Below are positions 1 through 7,950 of a stretch of DNA of 36,401 nucleotides, one piece after another. Numbering within the stretch: position 1 is the first letter of the stretch; each line of letters starts with the position of its first letter. The notes beneath the pieces are model-generated. The model saw only the letters and a program-made list of their open reading frames with translations. It did not search any database and was not told the origin of the DNA. The translations under genes and the position numbers were made by a program. This DNA comes from Pseudonocardia sp. (GTDB lineage Bacteria; Actinomycetota; Actinomycetes; Mycobacteriales; Pseudonocardiaceae): the NCBI GenBank assembly GCA_029266775.1, contig JAQSWF010000006.1, positions 1 to 36,401 of the forward strand. Direction: 5' to 3'.

Positions 1-342
1 CCCGCCGAAGGTCTTGAACAGCGCGGACTTGCCTTCCATGACGGGCAGCGCGGCACGCGGACCGACGTCGCCGAGGCCGAGCACCGCGGTGCCGTCGCTG
101 ACCACCGCGACCAGCCGCTCCGCCCACGTGTAGCGGGCGGCCAGCGCGGGGTCGGCGGCGATCGCCCGGCTCATGTAAGCGACACCCGGGGTGTAGGAGA
201 TGGCGAGGTCGCGGTCGTCGCGCAGGGGCGTGGTCAGGCCGGTGGCGAGCTTGCCGCCCCGGTGGGCGGCCATGATCTCGTCAGCGCCGGGCCCGGTGTC
301 GGGCAGGCCGGTGTCCGGCAGGGTGGCATCGATGGTCATGAC
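1..342 (-). CDS. NAD-dependent malic enzyme, N-terminal part (runs off the left edge)
   Basis: Reverse-strand translation from ATG at 342: MTIDATLPDTG...ADEIMAAHRGGKLATGLTTPLRDDRDLAISYTPGVAYMSRAIAADPALAARYTWAERLVAVVSDGTAVLGLGDVGPRAALPVMEGKSALFKTFGG, the classic malic enzyme N-domain. Confidence 0.9.
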
Positions 343-512
343 GCGTCGCTTCCTCGGATGCGCAGGTGGGGGCGGGCGCAGCGCGCCTGCTCGCCGTGCA
401 CCGGAGGCTCGCGGGTGTCGGCCGGTCGCGGTGCCGGACGGCCCCTCCTAGAGGGCACGCCGGATGTGGCGAGTCCGACCGGAGGCAGGGCTGTCGGGTA
501 CTGAGGCGGACT

Positions 513-830
513 CTACCGGGTCGGGGTGCCCGTCCGGGGCAGGCGTCGCGGTCGTGGCCACAGCCGGAGGCCGACCACGGCGAGGACCTGTGCGGGTCCG
601 AGATCGCGGGAGTCGGTGGAGCCGAAGGGGTTGTCGCCCTCCACCCACCAGCAACCGTCGGCCGGTCGGACGGCGCGCTTGACGGAGAGCTGGCCCGGCC
701 GCGCGGCCCAGCGCACGAGCACCACGTCGCCAGGCCGGACGGGCGCACCGAAGTTCGCGAGCACGACGTCGCTGTCGCGCAGCACCGGCGACATGGACGG
801 GCCGCGCACCGCGACCCTGCGCCAACGCAC
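513..830 (-). CDS. sodX: Nickel-type superoxide dismutase maturation protease (S26 signal peptidase family)
   Basis: GTG at 830: VRWRRVAVRGPSMSPVLRDSDVVLANFGAPVRPGDVVLVRW...QLSVKRAV...WWVEGDNPFGSTDSR; S26 Ser (GPSM) and Lys (VKR) motifs; divergent to and adjacent to sodN. Confidence 0.85.
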   Translation of the reverse strand: MRWRRVAVRGPSMSPVLRDSDVVLANFGAPVRPGDVVLVRWAARPGQLSVKRAVRPADGCWWVEGDNPFGSTDSRDLGPAQVLAVVGLRLWPRPRRLPRTGTPTR

Positions 831-923
831 CCGCGTTCCCTCCGTGTTCGGACCCCGTGCCCCGGGTACGGGAAGAGTACTGTCAGCACAACCCAGGACG
901 ATCATCGAGACGAGGGAGCACCC

Positions 924-1340
924 ATGCGGCTGCTGTCGTACATCCTGCGTCCGCGCCTGGAGGCCACCGCACACTGCGACCTCCCCTGCGGCGTGTACGA
1001 CCCGGCTCAGGCCCGCATCGAGGCGGAGTCGGTGAAGGCCATCCAGGAGAAGTACCAGGGCAACGACGACCCGGCGTTTCGCGCCCGCGCTCTCGACATC
1101 AAGGAGCAGCGCGCGGACCTGGTCAAGCACCACCTCTGGGTGCTGTGGACGGACTACTTCAAGCCGCCGCACTTCGAGAAGTACCCGGAGCTGCACGAGC
1201 TGTTCAACAAGGCCACAAAGAAGGCGGGCGGCGGCCCGGGCGGCGTCAAGTCGTCGACGGACCCCGCCACCGGTCAGGAGCTCCTCGACCTGATCGCGCA
1301 GATCGACAAGGTCTTCTGGGAGACGAAGGCCGCGGCCTGA
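924..1340 (+). CDS. sodN: Nickel superoxide dismutase
   Basis: ATG at 924: MRLLSYILRPRLEATA-HCDLPCGVYDPAQARIEAESVKAIQEKY...; the HCDLPCGVYDP Ni-hook follows a short propeptide. Confidence 0.96.
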   Translation: MRLLSYILRPRLEATAHCDLPCGVYDPAQARIEAESVKAIQEKYQGNDDPAFRARALDIKEQRADLVKHHLWVLWTDYFKPPHFEKYPELHELFNKATKKAGGGPGGVKSSTDPATGQELLDLIAQIDKVFWETKAAA

Positions 1341-1483
1341 CGGTTCCGGCTCGCCACGCGGCGCCGATCCCCGATGCGGGTCGGCGCCGCGTCGCCGTTC
1401 ACGGCGTCGGCATGGTCTCCGGCCACCAACTCGCGGGTGACGGCGATCTGCTCGCAGAATCGGGTCACCGCGCGCGGCATGGC

Positions 1484-1578
1484 GCGCGCAACTCCTCAGC
1501 CCGCGCGCAACGCCTGAACTCGCGCGCAACGCGTTACCCGTGGGCGGCCACCAATCCCGTGGGCGGCCGCAATACGGC
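1484..1578. repeat. Five-unit intergenic array with exact 19-bp periodicity
   Basis: GCGCGCAAC box at 1484, 1503, 1522 and TGGGCGGCC box at 1541, 1560, each starting exactly 19 bp after the last. Confidence 0.8.
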
Positions 1579-1585
1579 GCGTCCT

Positions 1586-2068
1586 TCAGCGCGCTCCCAG
1601 CTGCGCGACCAGCGTGACGTGGTCCCAGAGCGTGCGCGACGCGGCCATCAGCGAGCGGGTGCGATGGGCGTTGACGCGGGAGTGCGTGAAGGTGGTGATG
1701 GAGATCGCGACGACCTCGGCGCGACGATGGGTCGGCGCGGCGCCGGGCAGGAGCCACGGCAGCTCCCGGTCGTGGGTGAAGCGGACGATCGACTCCTCGA
1801 CGACCCGAAATTTGTCCACCGTCCGCGACACGCGCCGGAAGGCCAGGTCGTCGGGCAGGTGCGGGAGGACGTCGTCGGCGAGGTACCGACGCAGGTCCCC
1901 GGCCTTCTCGGTGCCGGTGCCGACGGGGGTGTTCACCAGGCTGCAGTCCTCACGGGCGACCTCGAGCGCGGCGCTGACGTCGCGGCGCACGTAGACCGCC
2001 TCGTGGAAGGCGTCGCGAAGGCGCTCGATCTCCCACATCAGCTGCTGGATCGCGACGGTCACGGCCAC
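1586..2068 (-). CDS. Hypothetical protein (160 aa, family not recognised)
   Basis: Clean ORF from GTG 2068 (VAVTVAIQQLMWEIERLRDAFHEAVYVRRDVSAALEV...) to TGA 1586; balanced composition unlike the antisense artefact ORFs. Confidence 0.65.
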   Translation of the reverse strand: MAVTVAIQQLMWEIERLRDAFHEAVYVRRDVSAALEVAREDCSLVNTPVGTGTEKAGDLRRYLADDVLPHLPDDLAFRRVSRTVDKFRVVEESIVRFTHDRELPWLLPGAAPTHRRAEVVAISITTFTHSRVNAHRTRSLMAASRTLWDHVTLVAQLGAR

Positions 2069-2119
2069 GATCGTGTCAGGGGACGAGCCGGTCCGCCGGG
2101 CTCCCGAGTCGAGGCCTTG

Positions 2120-2210
2120 CGCGCGGATTGCGGCGTCGCGCGCGGGTGGGGGCGTTGCGCGGGCCATGGCGCGCGCGGCGGTCGCTCTCCGCGCGCAGGT
2201 TCGCAGAGGG
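2120..2210. repeat. GCGCGC-rich intergenic repeat between divergent genes
   Basis: TGCGCGCGGATTGCGGCGTCGCGCGCGGG...GGCGTTGCGCGGGCCATGGCGCGCGCGGCGG...; 18-bp match (one mismatch) to 21338-21355. Confidence 0.55.
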
Positions 2211-2239
2211 TGGCGCCCGAAGCCGCTAGGGTCCGGCCG

Positions 2240-2857
2240 GTGACCGACCTCCACCACGCCCCGGACGCTCCGGGCCGGGTCCTGCTGCTGCGTCACGGCG
2301 AGACCGAGTGGTCGGCAAGCGGTCGGCACACCGGCCGCACGGACATCCCCCTCACCGAGCGCGGCCGGGAACGGGCCCGGGAATCCGGCGAACTCGGCGC
2401 CAAGCTGCTGGGCGGCAGGCCCCCGGCGCTGGTACTGGCCAGCCCTCGGGTGCGCGCCCGCACGACCGCGGAGCTGGCCGGGCTGCACGTCGACCGGGTG
2501 GACGACCGGCTCGCGGAGTGGGACTACGGCGACTACGAGGGGCTGACGACCCCGCAGATCCGCGAGACCGCGCCGGGCTGGACGGTCTGGACGCAGCCCG
2601 TCCCAGGCGGCGAGACGCCCGCACAGGTGCAGGCCCGCGCCGACGCACTGCTCGCCGACGTGACGGCCGTGCTGCCGCGGGGCGACGTCGTGCTGGTCGG
2701 GCACGCCCACTTCTCGCGCGTGCTCACGGCGCGGTGGATCGCACTGCCTGCCACCGAGGGCGTCCGATTCGCGATGGACCCGGCCGCGTGGACGGTGCTG
2801 GGCCACGAGCGCGGGGTGCCGCGCTGCACCCACGTGAACCTCTCCGTCCTGTGGTGA
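2240..2857 (+). CDS. Histidine phosphatase family protein (phosphoglycerate mutase-like)
   Basis: VTDLHHAPDAPGRVLLLRHGETEWSASGRHTGRTDIPLTERGRERA...VLVGHAHFSRVLTARWI; RHGE and GHxH motifs. Confidence 0.9.
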   Translation: MTDLHHAPDAPGRVLLLRHGETEWSASGRHTGRTDIPLTERGRERARESGELGAKLLGGRPPALVLASPRVRARTTAELAGLHVDRVDDRLAEWDYGDYEGLTTPQIRETAPGWTVWTQPVPGGETPAQVQARADALLADVTAVLPRGDVVLVGHAHFSRVLTARWIALPATEGVRFAMDPAAWTVLGHERGVPRCTHVNLSVLW

Positions 2858-3350
2858 CAGAAACGATCCGGGAGGTCGAGGAGCGCGACGTCGACGCCGT
2901 CGTCACGCTGGTGCACGAGCTGGCCACCTACGAGCGAGCGCCGGAGCACTGCACCTGACGACGCAGCAGCTCCGGACGGCGCTCTTCGGGTCGGTGGTGC
3001 CCGGCGCCGGGCCCGCCCTGCTCGGACACGTGGCGATGGTCGACCGCACGGTGGTCGGCTGCGCACTGTGGTTCCTCAACTTCTCGAGCTGGCGCGGCGT
3101 GCACGGCATCTACCTCGAGGACCTCTACGTCCAGCCGGCGCACCGCGGCCGCGGTCTCGGCCGCACGCTGCTGGCCCGCCTGGCCGCGGTGTGCGCCGAG
3201 CGCGGCCTCGCCCGGCTCGAGTGGGCGGTCCTCGACTGGAACGCGCCCTCGATCGCCTTCTACCGCTCGGTCGGAGCGGTGGCGCTCGACGAGTGGACGA
3301 CGTTCCGGCTGGACGGTGAGGCGCTGGCGGCGCTGGCCCACGGCACGTGA
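2854..3350 (+). pseudogene. GNAT family N-acetyltransferase interrupted by a single-base frameshift near 2955
   Basis: Frame 1 encodes VTETIREVEERDVDAVVTLVHELATYERAPEHCT then TGA; frame 3 continues TTQQLRTALFGSVVPGAGPALLGHVAMVDRTVVGCALWFLNFSSWRGVHGIYLEDLYVQPAHRGRGLGRTLLARLA... GTG start overlaps the upstream stop (GTGA). Confidence 0.8.
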
Positions 3351-3396
3351 CGGACGAGACCCACCGCGGCCGGGCAGGTGTCCCCGCGGGGACGTA

Positions 3397-3849
3397 CTAC
3401 TCCTCGTCGTCCGGCAGGTCGGCGCCCATCGACCACATCCGGGACCGCTCGTTGATCAGCAGCATGAACGCGGCGAACACCACTGCTCCGGCGACCAGCC
3501 CGATCAGCACCTGACGCGACGGACCGATCAGCGAGTAGACCACCGGCAGCAGCAGGAGCTGGGTGACGATCGCCGGCGTCCGCGCCCACCGCCGCCCGGA
3601 GACCAGTCCGAACGCCACGAAGCCCAGGGTCGTCGCCACGAGGAGGAAGAAGCCGGCCTCCCCGAGCACCGGGCCCACGCCGAGCTGTGCCGAGCCCGCT
3701 CGCATCGCGAGGGCCACCGTGAACACGAGCGCCGCGAGCGCCTGCAACCCGACCAGCACGCCGGCCACGCGCACCGGCGCCGGTGGCGTGGCCCGCGCGT
3801 GCGCGGAGGCGCCGCGATCGTGGCGGGCAGGGCTGTCGTCGCGTGCCAC
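3397..3849 (-). CDS. Integral membrane protein (about 4 TM)
   Basis: MARDDSPARHDRG...VRVAGVLVGLQALAALVFTVALAMRAGS...AGFFLLVATTLGFVAFGLVSGRRWARTPAIVTQLLLLPVVYSLIG...VLIGLVAGAVVFAAFMLL. Confidence 0.75.
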   Translation of the reverse strand: MARDDSPARHDRGASAHARATPPAPVRVAGVLVGLQALAALVFTVALAMRAGSAQLGVGPVLGEAGFFLLVATTLGFVAFGLVSGRRWARTPAIVTQLLLLPVVYSLIGPSRQVLIGLVAGAVVFAAFMLLINERSRMWSMGADLPDDEE

Positions 3850-3875
3850 AGTGCCGAGAATAGGCCGGGCTGGAG

Positions 3876-3893
3876 GTCCACCTGGAGTTCACC
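3876..3893 (+). promoter_or_regulatory. PHO-box-like direct repeat (GTCCACC-N4-GTTCACC)
   Basis: Two 7-mers exactly 11 nt apart (3876 and 3887) in the divergent intergenic region upstream of the lipid kinase. Confidence 0.35.
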
Positions 3894-3945
3894 GGCTGGC
3901 TGCGCTGCGGCCATTGACCGCCGGGACAGGCTCTAGGCTGCCGAG

Positions 3946-4884
3946 GTGCGCGCGCTGCTGGTGGTGAACCCCAACGCGACGACGACGACCGCGGCCGGCC
4001 GCGACGTCCTCGCGCACGCCCTCGCCAGCGAGCTCAAGCTGGAGGTGCTCCTCACCCGCTACCGCGGCCACGCCGCGGAAGCCACGGCCCAGGCGGTGCG
4101 CGACGGGGTGGAGCTGGTGGTCGCCCACGGCGGCGACGGCACCGTCAACGAGGTCTGCAACGGCATGCTGCAGGGCACCGGCGGGCCGGTGCGCCCGGAT
4201 CCGGCGTCCGGCCCTGCGCTCGCCGTCGTCCCGGGCGGGTCCGCCAACGTCTTCGCCCGCGCGCTCGGCATCCCGCCGGATCCCGTCGAGGCCACCGCCG
4301 GCATCCTCAACGCGTTGACCGCCCGCCGAAGCCGCCTCGTCGGGCTCGGCCGGGCCGACGACCGGTGGTTCACGTTCAACGCCGGCATGGGCTGGGACGC
4401 GGACGTGGTCGCGGAGGTGGAGCAGATGCGGTTCCGCGGGCTGGCAGCCACCCCGCTGCGCTACGCCGCGACCGCACTGCGCCAGTACTACCGGCAGTGG
4501 CGCGACCCGAAGCCCATGACGGTCGCCGTGCCCGGGGTTCTCGAACCGACCGAGGTGCGGGTCACCTTCGTCAGCAACACCTCGACCTGGACTTACCTGG
4601 GGTCACGGTCGGTGCACACCAACCCCGGGGCGTCGTTCACCACGGGACTGGGCCTGTTCGCGCTGCGGAGCCTCGGCATCGCCACCGTCGCGCCGGTGCT
4701 CTGCCAGATCCTCAAGACCGGGGGCGACCCCCGCAGCCGCTACCTCGTCCGGCACGACCATGTCCCGCTCGTCCGGGTGACCTGTGAGACACCGGTGGCG
4801 CTGCAGCTCGACGGGGACCACCTCGGCGAGCGCAGCGACGTCGAGTTCCTGTCCGTGCCCGCCGCGCTGCGCGTCGTCGTCTGA
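3946..4884 (+). CDS. Diacylglycerol/lipid kinase family protein
   Basis: VRALLVVNPNATTTTAAGRDVLAHAL...VVAHGGDGTVNEVCNGML...LAVVPGGSANVFARALGIPPDP; DAGK catalytic GGDGT motif. Confidence 0.9.
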   Translation: MRALLVVNPNATTTTAAGRDVLAHALASELKLEVLLTRYRGHAAEATAQAVRDGVELVVAHGGDGTVNEVCNGMLQGTGGPVRPDPASGPALAVVPGGSANVFARALGIPPDPVEATAGILNALTARRSRLVGLGRADDRWFTFNAGMGWDADVVAEVEQMRFRGLAATPLRYAATALRQYYRQWRDPKPMTVAVPGVLEPTEVRVTFVSNTSTWTYLGSRSVHTNPGASFTTGLGLFALRSLGIATVAPVLCQILKTGGDPRSRYLVRHDHVPLVRVTCETPVALQLDGDHLGERSDVEFLSVPAALRVVV

Positions 4885-4885
4885 A

Positions 4886-4917
4886 CACCTCTTCCGCACG
4901 TCGTCGCCTCAGAGGTG
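4886..4917 (+). terminator. Possible terminator hairpin after the lipid kinase
   Basis: CACCTCT...AGAGGTG inverted repeat immediately 3' of the stop at 4884. Confidence 0.35.
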
Positions 4918-5193
4918 CTGTTCGTCGCACCACGGGTGAACACGACCTGCGAAACCCCGGAAAAGCCGGTCCGTTCGTCGATTCCGGCGTACCGTCGAGC
5001 TGCACAGGGCTCGCACCTGGGGAAACGATGCTCCAAGGTGGGTACAGCGACAAAGAGCAACAGCGGGGGCACCTTACCCGCATGGTCCTTCGGCAGCGGG
5101 GTAACCGGCGCCGGTGGGCAGGGAGTGGTTCGCCCACTGCCGACTCGCGGGCGTCACCGTATCCGACGGTGCGCAAGCCGGTGGCAGTGGGTG

Positions 5194-5209
5194 GGTGACA
5201 GTGCTCACC
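5194..5209. promoter_or_regulatory. CRP-like palindrome 1 upstream of whiB1 (GGTGA-N6-TCACC)
   Basis: Perfect 5-bp half-site inverted repeat with 6-bp spacer, about 118 bp upstream of the whiB1 ATG. Confidence 0.5.
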
Positions 5210-5244
5210 GAGCGGAACCGGTTCCCTTGAAGAACGTCACCGCT

Positions 5245-5260
5245 CGTGAAACGATTCACA
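5245..5260. promoter_or_regulatory. CRP-like palindrome 2 upstream of whiB1 (CGTGA-N6-TCACA)
   Basis: CGTGAaacgatTCACA, close to consensus TGTGA-N6-TCACA; 51 bp centre-to-centre from palindrome 1. Confidence 0.5.
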
Positions 5261-5326
5261 AGCGGCGAAAACCGCGTTAACGATCGGCGCGACCCCGATC
5301 GCGCAGCACTGAGGAGCGTAACCACC

Positions 5327-5578
5327 ATGGATTGGCGTCACCGCGCTATCTGCCGGGACGAGGACCCGGAGCTGTTCTTCCCCGTGGGGACGAGCGGGCC
5401 GGCTCTCCTGCAGATCGCCGAGGCGAAGTCGGTCTGCCGGCGCTGCCCCGTGGTCAGCGAGTGCCTCACCTGGGCGCTCGAGAGCGGGCAGGACGCCGGT
5501 GTGTGGGGTGGCATGAGCGAGGACGAGCGGCGCGCCCTGAAGCGTCGCAGTGCACGCACCCGTGCTCACACCGCCTGA
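5327..5578 (+). CDS. whiB1: WhiB-family [4Fe-4S] transcription factor WhiB1
   Basis: MDWRHRAICRDEDPELFFPVGTSGPALLQIAEAKSVCRRCPVVSECLTWALESGQDAGVWGGMSEDERRALKRR; four Cys plus GVWGG. Confidence 0.95.
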   Translation: MDWRHRAICRDEDPELFFPVGTSGPALLQIAEAKSVCRRCPVVSECLTWALESGQDAGVWGGMSEDERRALKRRSARTRAHTA

Positions 5579-5620
5579 CCACATCACCTTCTACGACCAC
5601 AGACAACCACGACACTCCCC

Positions 5621-5670
5621 CGATCGCGGGCCCGGACGCCGGACACCACCCGGCACCGGGCCCGCGATCG
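5621..5670. terminator. Bidirectional intrinsic terminator between convergent whiB1 and pdtaS
   Basis: Perfect 15-bp inverted repeat CGATCGCGGGCCCGG / CCGGGCCCGCGATCG. Confidence 0.7.
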
Positions 5671-5813
5671 TCGTACCGAGCTCGGCCTGCGCGCGAGCGG
5701 TGCACACCGTCCCGGGGGACCGCCCACCTCGCGGCCGTCGCGCCGGTCGAGGCGTTCCGCGGGCGGCGCACGGGCGCGACCCCGGTGCGGGGCCCGCGGA
5801 CACGCTCGAGAGG

Positions 5814-7352
5814 TTAGCGCGCGTGCAGCGGCAGGCTGACGACGGCCTCCGTTCCGCCACCCGGCCGGGCACGTACCAGAAGCGAGGAATCCAGCTCCGA
5901 GCCCAGCAACGTCCGGACGATCTGCAGGCCCAGGCCCGCGGAGCGCTCGAGATCGAAGCCGGGCGGTATGCCGACCCCGTCGTCGGCGACCACCACGTCG
6001 AGCCGCCCATCACAGCGGTGCGCGGTCACGCACACCTCACCGGTGCGGCCGGGTTCGAAGGCGTGCGCCAGCGCGTTGTGCACGAGCTCGGTCAGCACGA
6101 GCACGAGCGGCGTCGCCAGTGCGGCGGGCAGGGTCCCGAAGCTGCCGTCGCGCCGCACCTTCGCGCGAGACTCGGCCGTGGCACCGTCTCCGATCGCCGG
6201 CAGCACGGTGTCGACGAGTTCGTCCAGATCGACCAGCTCGGAGACCGATCCCGACAGCGACTCGTGCACGAGTGCGATCGAGTCCACGCGCCGGACGCTC
6301 TCGGTCAGCGCTCGCCGAGCCTCCGGAATCGATGTGCGGCGGGCCTGCAGCCGCAACAGCGCGGCCACCGTCTGCAGGTTGTTCTTGACCCGGTGGTGGA
6401 TCTCGCGGATGGTCGCGTCCTTGCTGAGCAGCGCGAGGTCGCGACGACGGAGGTCGGTGATGTCGCGCACCAGCACGAGAGCGCCGGCCGCCGTGCCGCG
6501 CGGCCGTAGCGGCAGCGCCCGCACCAGCATCGCCGCGCCTCGGGCCCGGACTTCCAGGCGTAGCGAGTGCCGGCCGTCGAGGGCCGTCCGGATTCGGTCG
6601 GCCGCCTCGGCGGCGTCGAACGCGTCGCTGACGAGCGCTCGCGTGGCAGCGGCGAGCGGCAGCCCCACCAGGTCGCTGGCGTGGCCCATCCGGTGATAGG
6701 CCGACAGCGCGTTGGGGCTGGCGTAGGCCACGTGGCCGTGGACGTCGAGCCGGATCAGCCCGTCGCCGGCCCGAGGGCTGGTGTCCGCCCCCGCGACCGA
6801 CGCGAGCGGCGGGAACGTGCCGTCCGCGACCATCTGGCACAGGTCCGAGGCGCTGCCCAGGTAGGCGATCTCGAGCGGGCTGGGCACCCGCGGCATGGCG
6901 AGGTTGGTGTCGCGCGAGAGCACCGCCAGCACGCTGGTGCCGCGCCGGACCGGGATCGTCTCCCGCCGCACCGGCACCTCCAGGTGCCAGCGCGGGTCCT
7001 CCTCCCGGCAGATGCGGCGCTCCACGACCGCCCGGCGCAGCTGCGGGTTCTCCTCCGTCGTCACCCGGGCCGTGACCGCGTCCTCGGGGTGCGCGGTGGG
7101 CGCGGTCGTGGGGCGGGCCTGCGCCACGCACAGCCACTCGACCGCCGTGGCGGGGTCACCGAGCAGCGGTGTCACCGATGAGCCCCCACCCGCAGCCGTG
7201 CGCTGTTCGGACAGGAGCGGGACCCAGAGGAGGAAGTCGGCGAAGGACATGTCGGCCAGCAGCTGCCACTCGGCGACGACCCGCTGGAGGTGCTCGACGG
7301 CCTCGCTCCCGAGCCGGGTGTACTCGGCGAGCAGCTCGCTCAGCGTCGACAC
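5814..7352 (-). CDS. pdtaS: Sensor histidine kinase, PAS + HisKA_2 + HATPase (PdtaS-like)
   Basis: MSTLSELLAEYTRLGSEAVEHLQRVVAEWQLLADMSFADFLLWVP...IREIHHRVKNNLQTVAALLRLQARR...LVLTELVHNALAHAF...VVADDGVGIPPGF; adjacent to whiB1 as in M. tuberculosis Rv3219/Rv3220c. Confidence 0.9.
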   Translation of the reverse strand: MSTLSELLAEYTRLGSEAVEHLQRVVAEWQLLADMSFADFLLWVPLLSEQRTAAGGGSSVTPLLGDPATAVEWLCVAQARPTTAPTAHPEDAVTARVTTEENPQLRRAVVERRICREEDPRWHLEVPVRRETIPVRRGTSVLAVLSRDTNLAMPRVPSPLEIAYLGSASDLCQMVADGTFPPLASVAGADTSPRAGDGLIRLDVHGHVAYASPNALSAYHRMGHASDLVGLPLAAATRALVSDAFDAAEAADRIRTALDGRHSLRLEVRARGAAMLVRALPLRPRGTAAGALVLVRDITDLRRRDLALLSKDATIREIHHRVKNNLQTVAALLRLQARRTSIPEARRALTESVRRVDSIALVHESLSGSVSELVDLDELVDTVLPAIGDGATAESRAKVRRDGSFGTLPAALATPLVLVLTELVHNALAHAFEPGRTGEVCVTAHRCDGRLDVVVADDGVGIPPGFDLERSAGLGLQIVRTLLGSELDSSLLVRARPGGGTEAVVSLPLHAR

Positions 7353-7453
7353 GTACGTCCGTCCCCTCCAGCGCCGCCCCCGGCATCCATCCCATCACAT
7401 GGAAGACTCGGCACGAGCACGCTGACGACCACTGACGATGAAGCGGAGGACCC

Positions 7454-7528
7454 ATGTCCCGTCGCGCCCGCAAGCGCCGCGAACGCAAGAAGAACTCGGC
7501 GAACCACGGCAAGCGGCCCAACACCTAG
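7454..7528 (+). CDS. 50S ribosomal protein bL37 (24 aa; AURKAIP1/COX24-domain type)
   Basis: ATG at 7454: MSRRARKRRERKKNSANHGKRPNT* with GGAGG upstream. Too short for the ORF track. Confidence 0.85.
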   Translation: MSRRARKRRERKKNSANHGKRPNT

Positions 7529-7539
7529 GACGTGGTCGA

Positions 7540-7575
7540 CCGTGGCCACGGCGCCGAGGCGCCCCGTGGCCACGG
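7540..7575. terminator. Terminator hairpin between convergent bL37 and anti-sigma factor
   Basis: CCGTGGCCACGGCGCC-gag-GCGCCCCGTGGCCACGG. Confidence 0.6.
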
Positions 7576-7614
7576 CATCGGCGATGACGACCCCGATGGG
7601 GCCGCCGTGCCGGA

Positions 7615-7950
7615 TCAGATCCTTCGCTCGATCCGGGTGGCGCGCACCTCGACGACGGTGCCCTCCGCACTGGACTCCATTGTCACCTCGGCCTGCTCGA
7701 TCACCGTGGCGCGGATCGAGCGCCGCAGCCGGTCCTTCAGTCCCGCCGGGGCGTGCTCACCGGCGCACTTGGCGGCCAGCAGCTTCTTGAGCTTGTCGTC
7801 GAGGCCGTACTCCGCAAGGCAGGGATGGCACTCGTCAAGGTGCTGCTCCAACAGCCGCCGCCGCGCGTCGTCGCACTCGTGGTCCAGATAGAGCCACACC
7901 TGCGCCAGCACCTCCGCGCACTCGGTCTCGTGGGGCTTGCCGCAGCTCAT
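7615..7950 (-). CDS. rshA: Zinc-binding anti-sigma factor (RshA/RsrA type)
   Basis: [49 protein letters not shown]...; Cys3, Cys11, His37, Cys41, Cys44 spacing of redox zinc anti-sigma factors. Confidence 0.9.
   Translation of the reverse strand: MSCGKPHETECAEVLAQVWLYLDHECDDARRRLLEQHLDECHPCLAEYGLDDKLKKLLAAKCAGEHAPAGLKDRLRRSIRATVIEQAEVTMESSAEGTVVEVRATRIERRI

Noticed and set aside
1484-1578. CRISPR array candidate
   Set aside because: Unit only 19 bp with a 9-bp conserved box, no 20-40 bp spacers, no cas genes in the window.
2854-3350. Programmed frameshifting in the GNAT gene
   Set aside because: No slippery heptamer or clear downstream pseudoknot seen; mutation or sequencing error is simpler.
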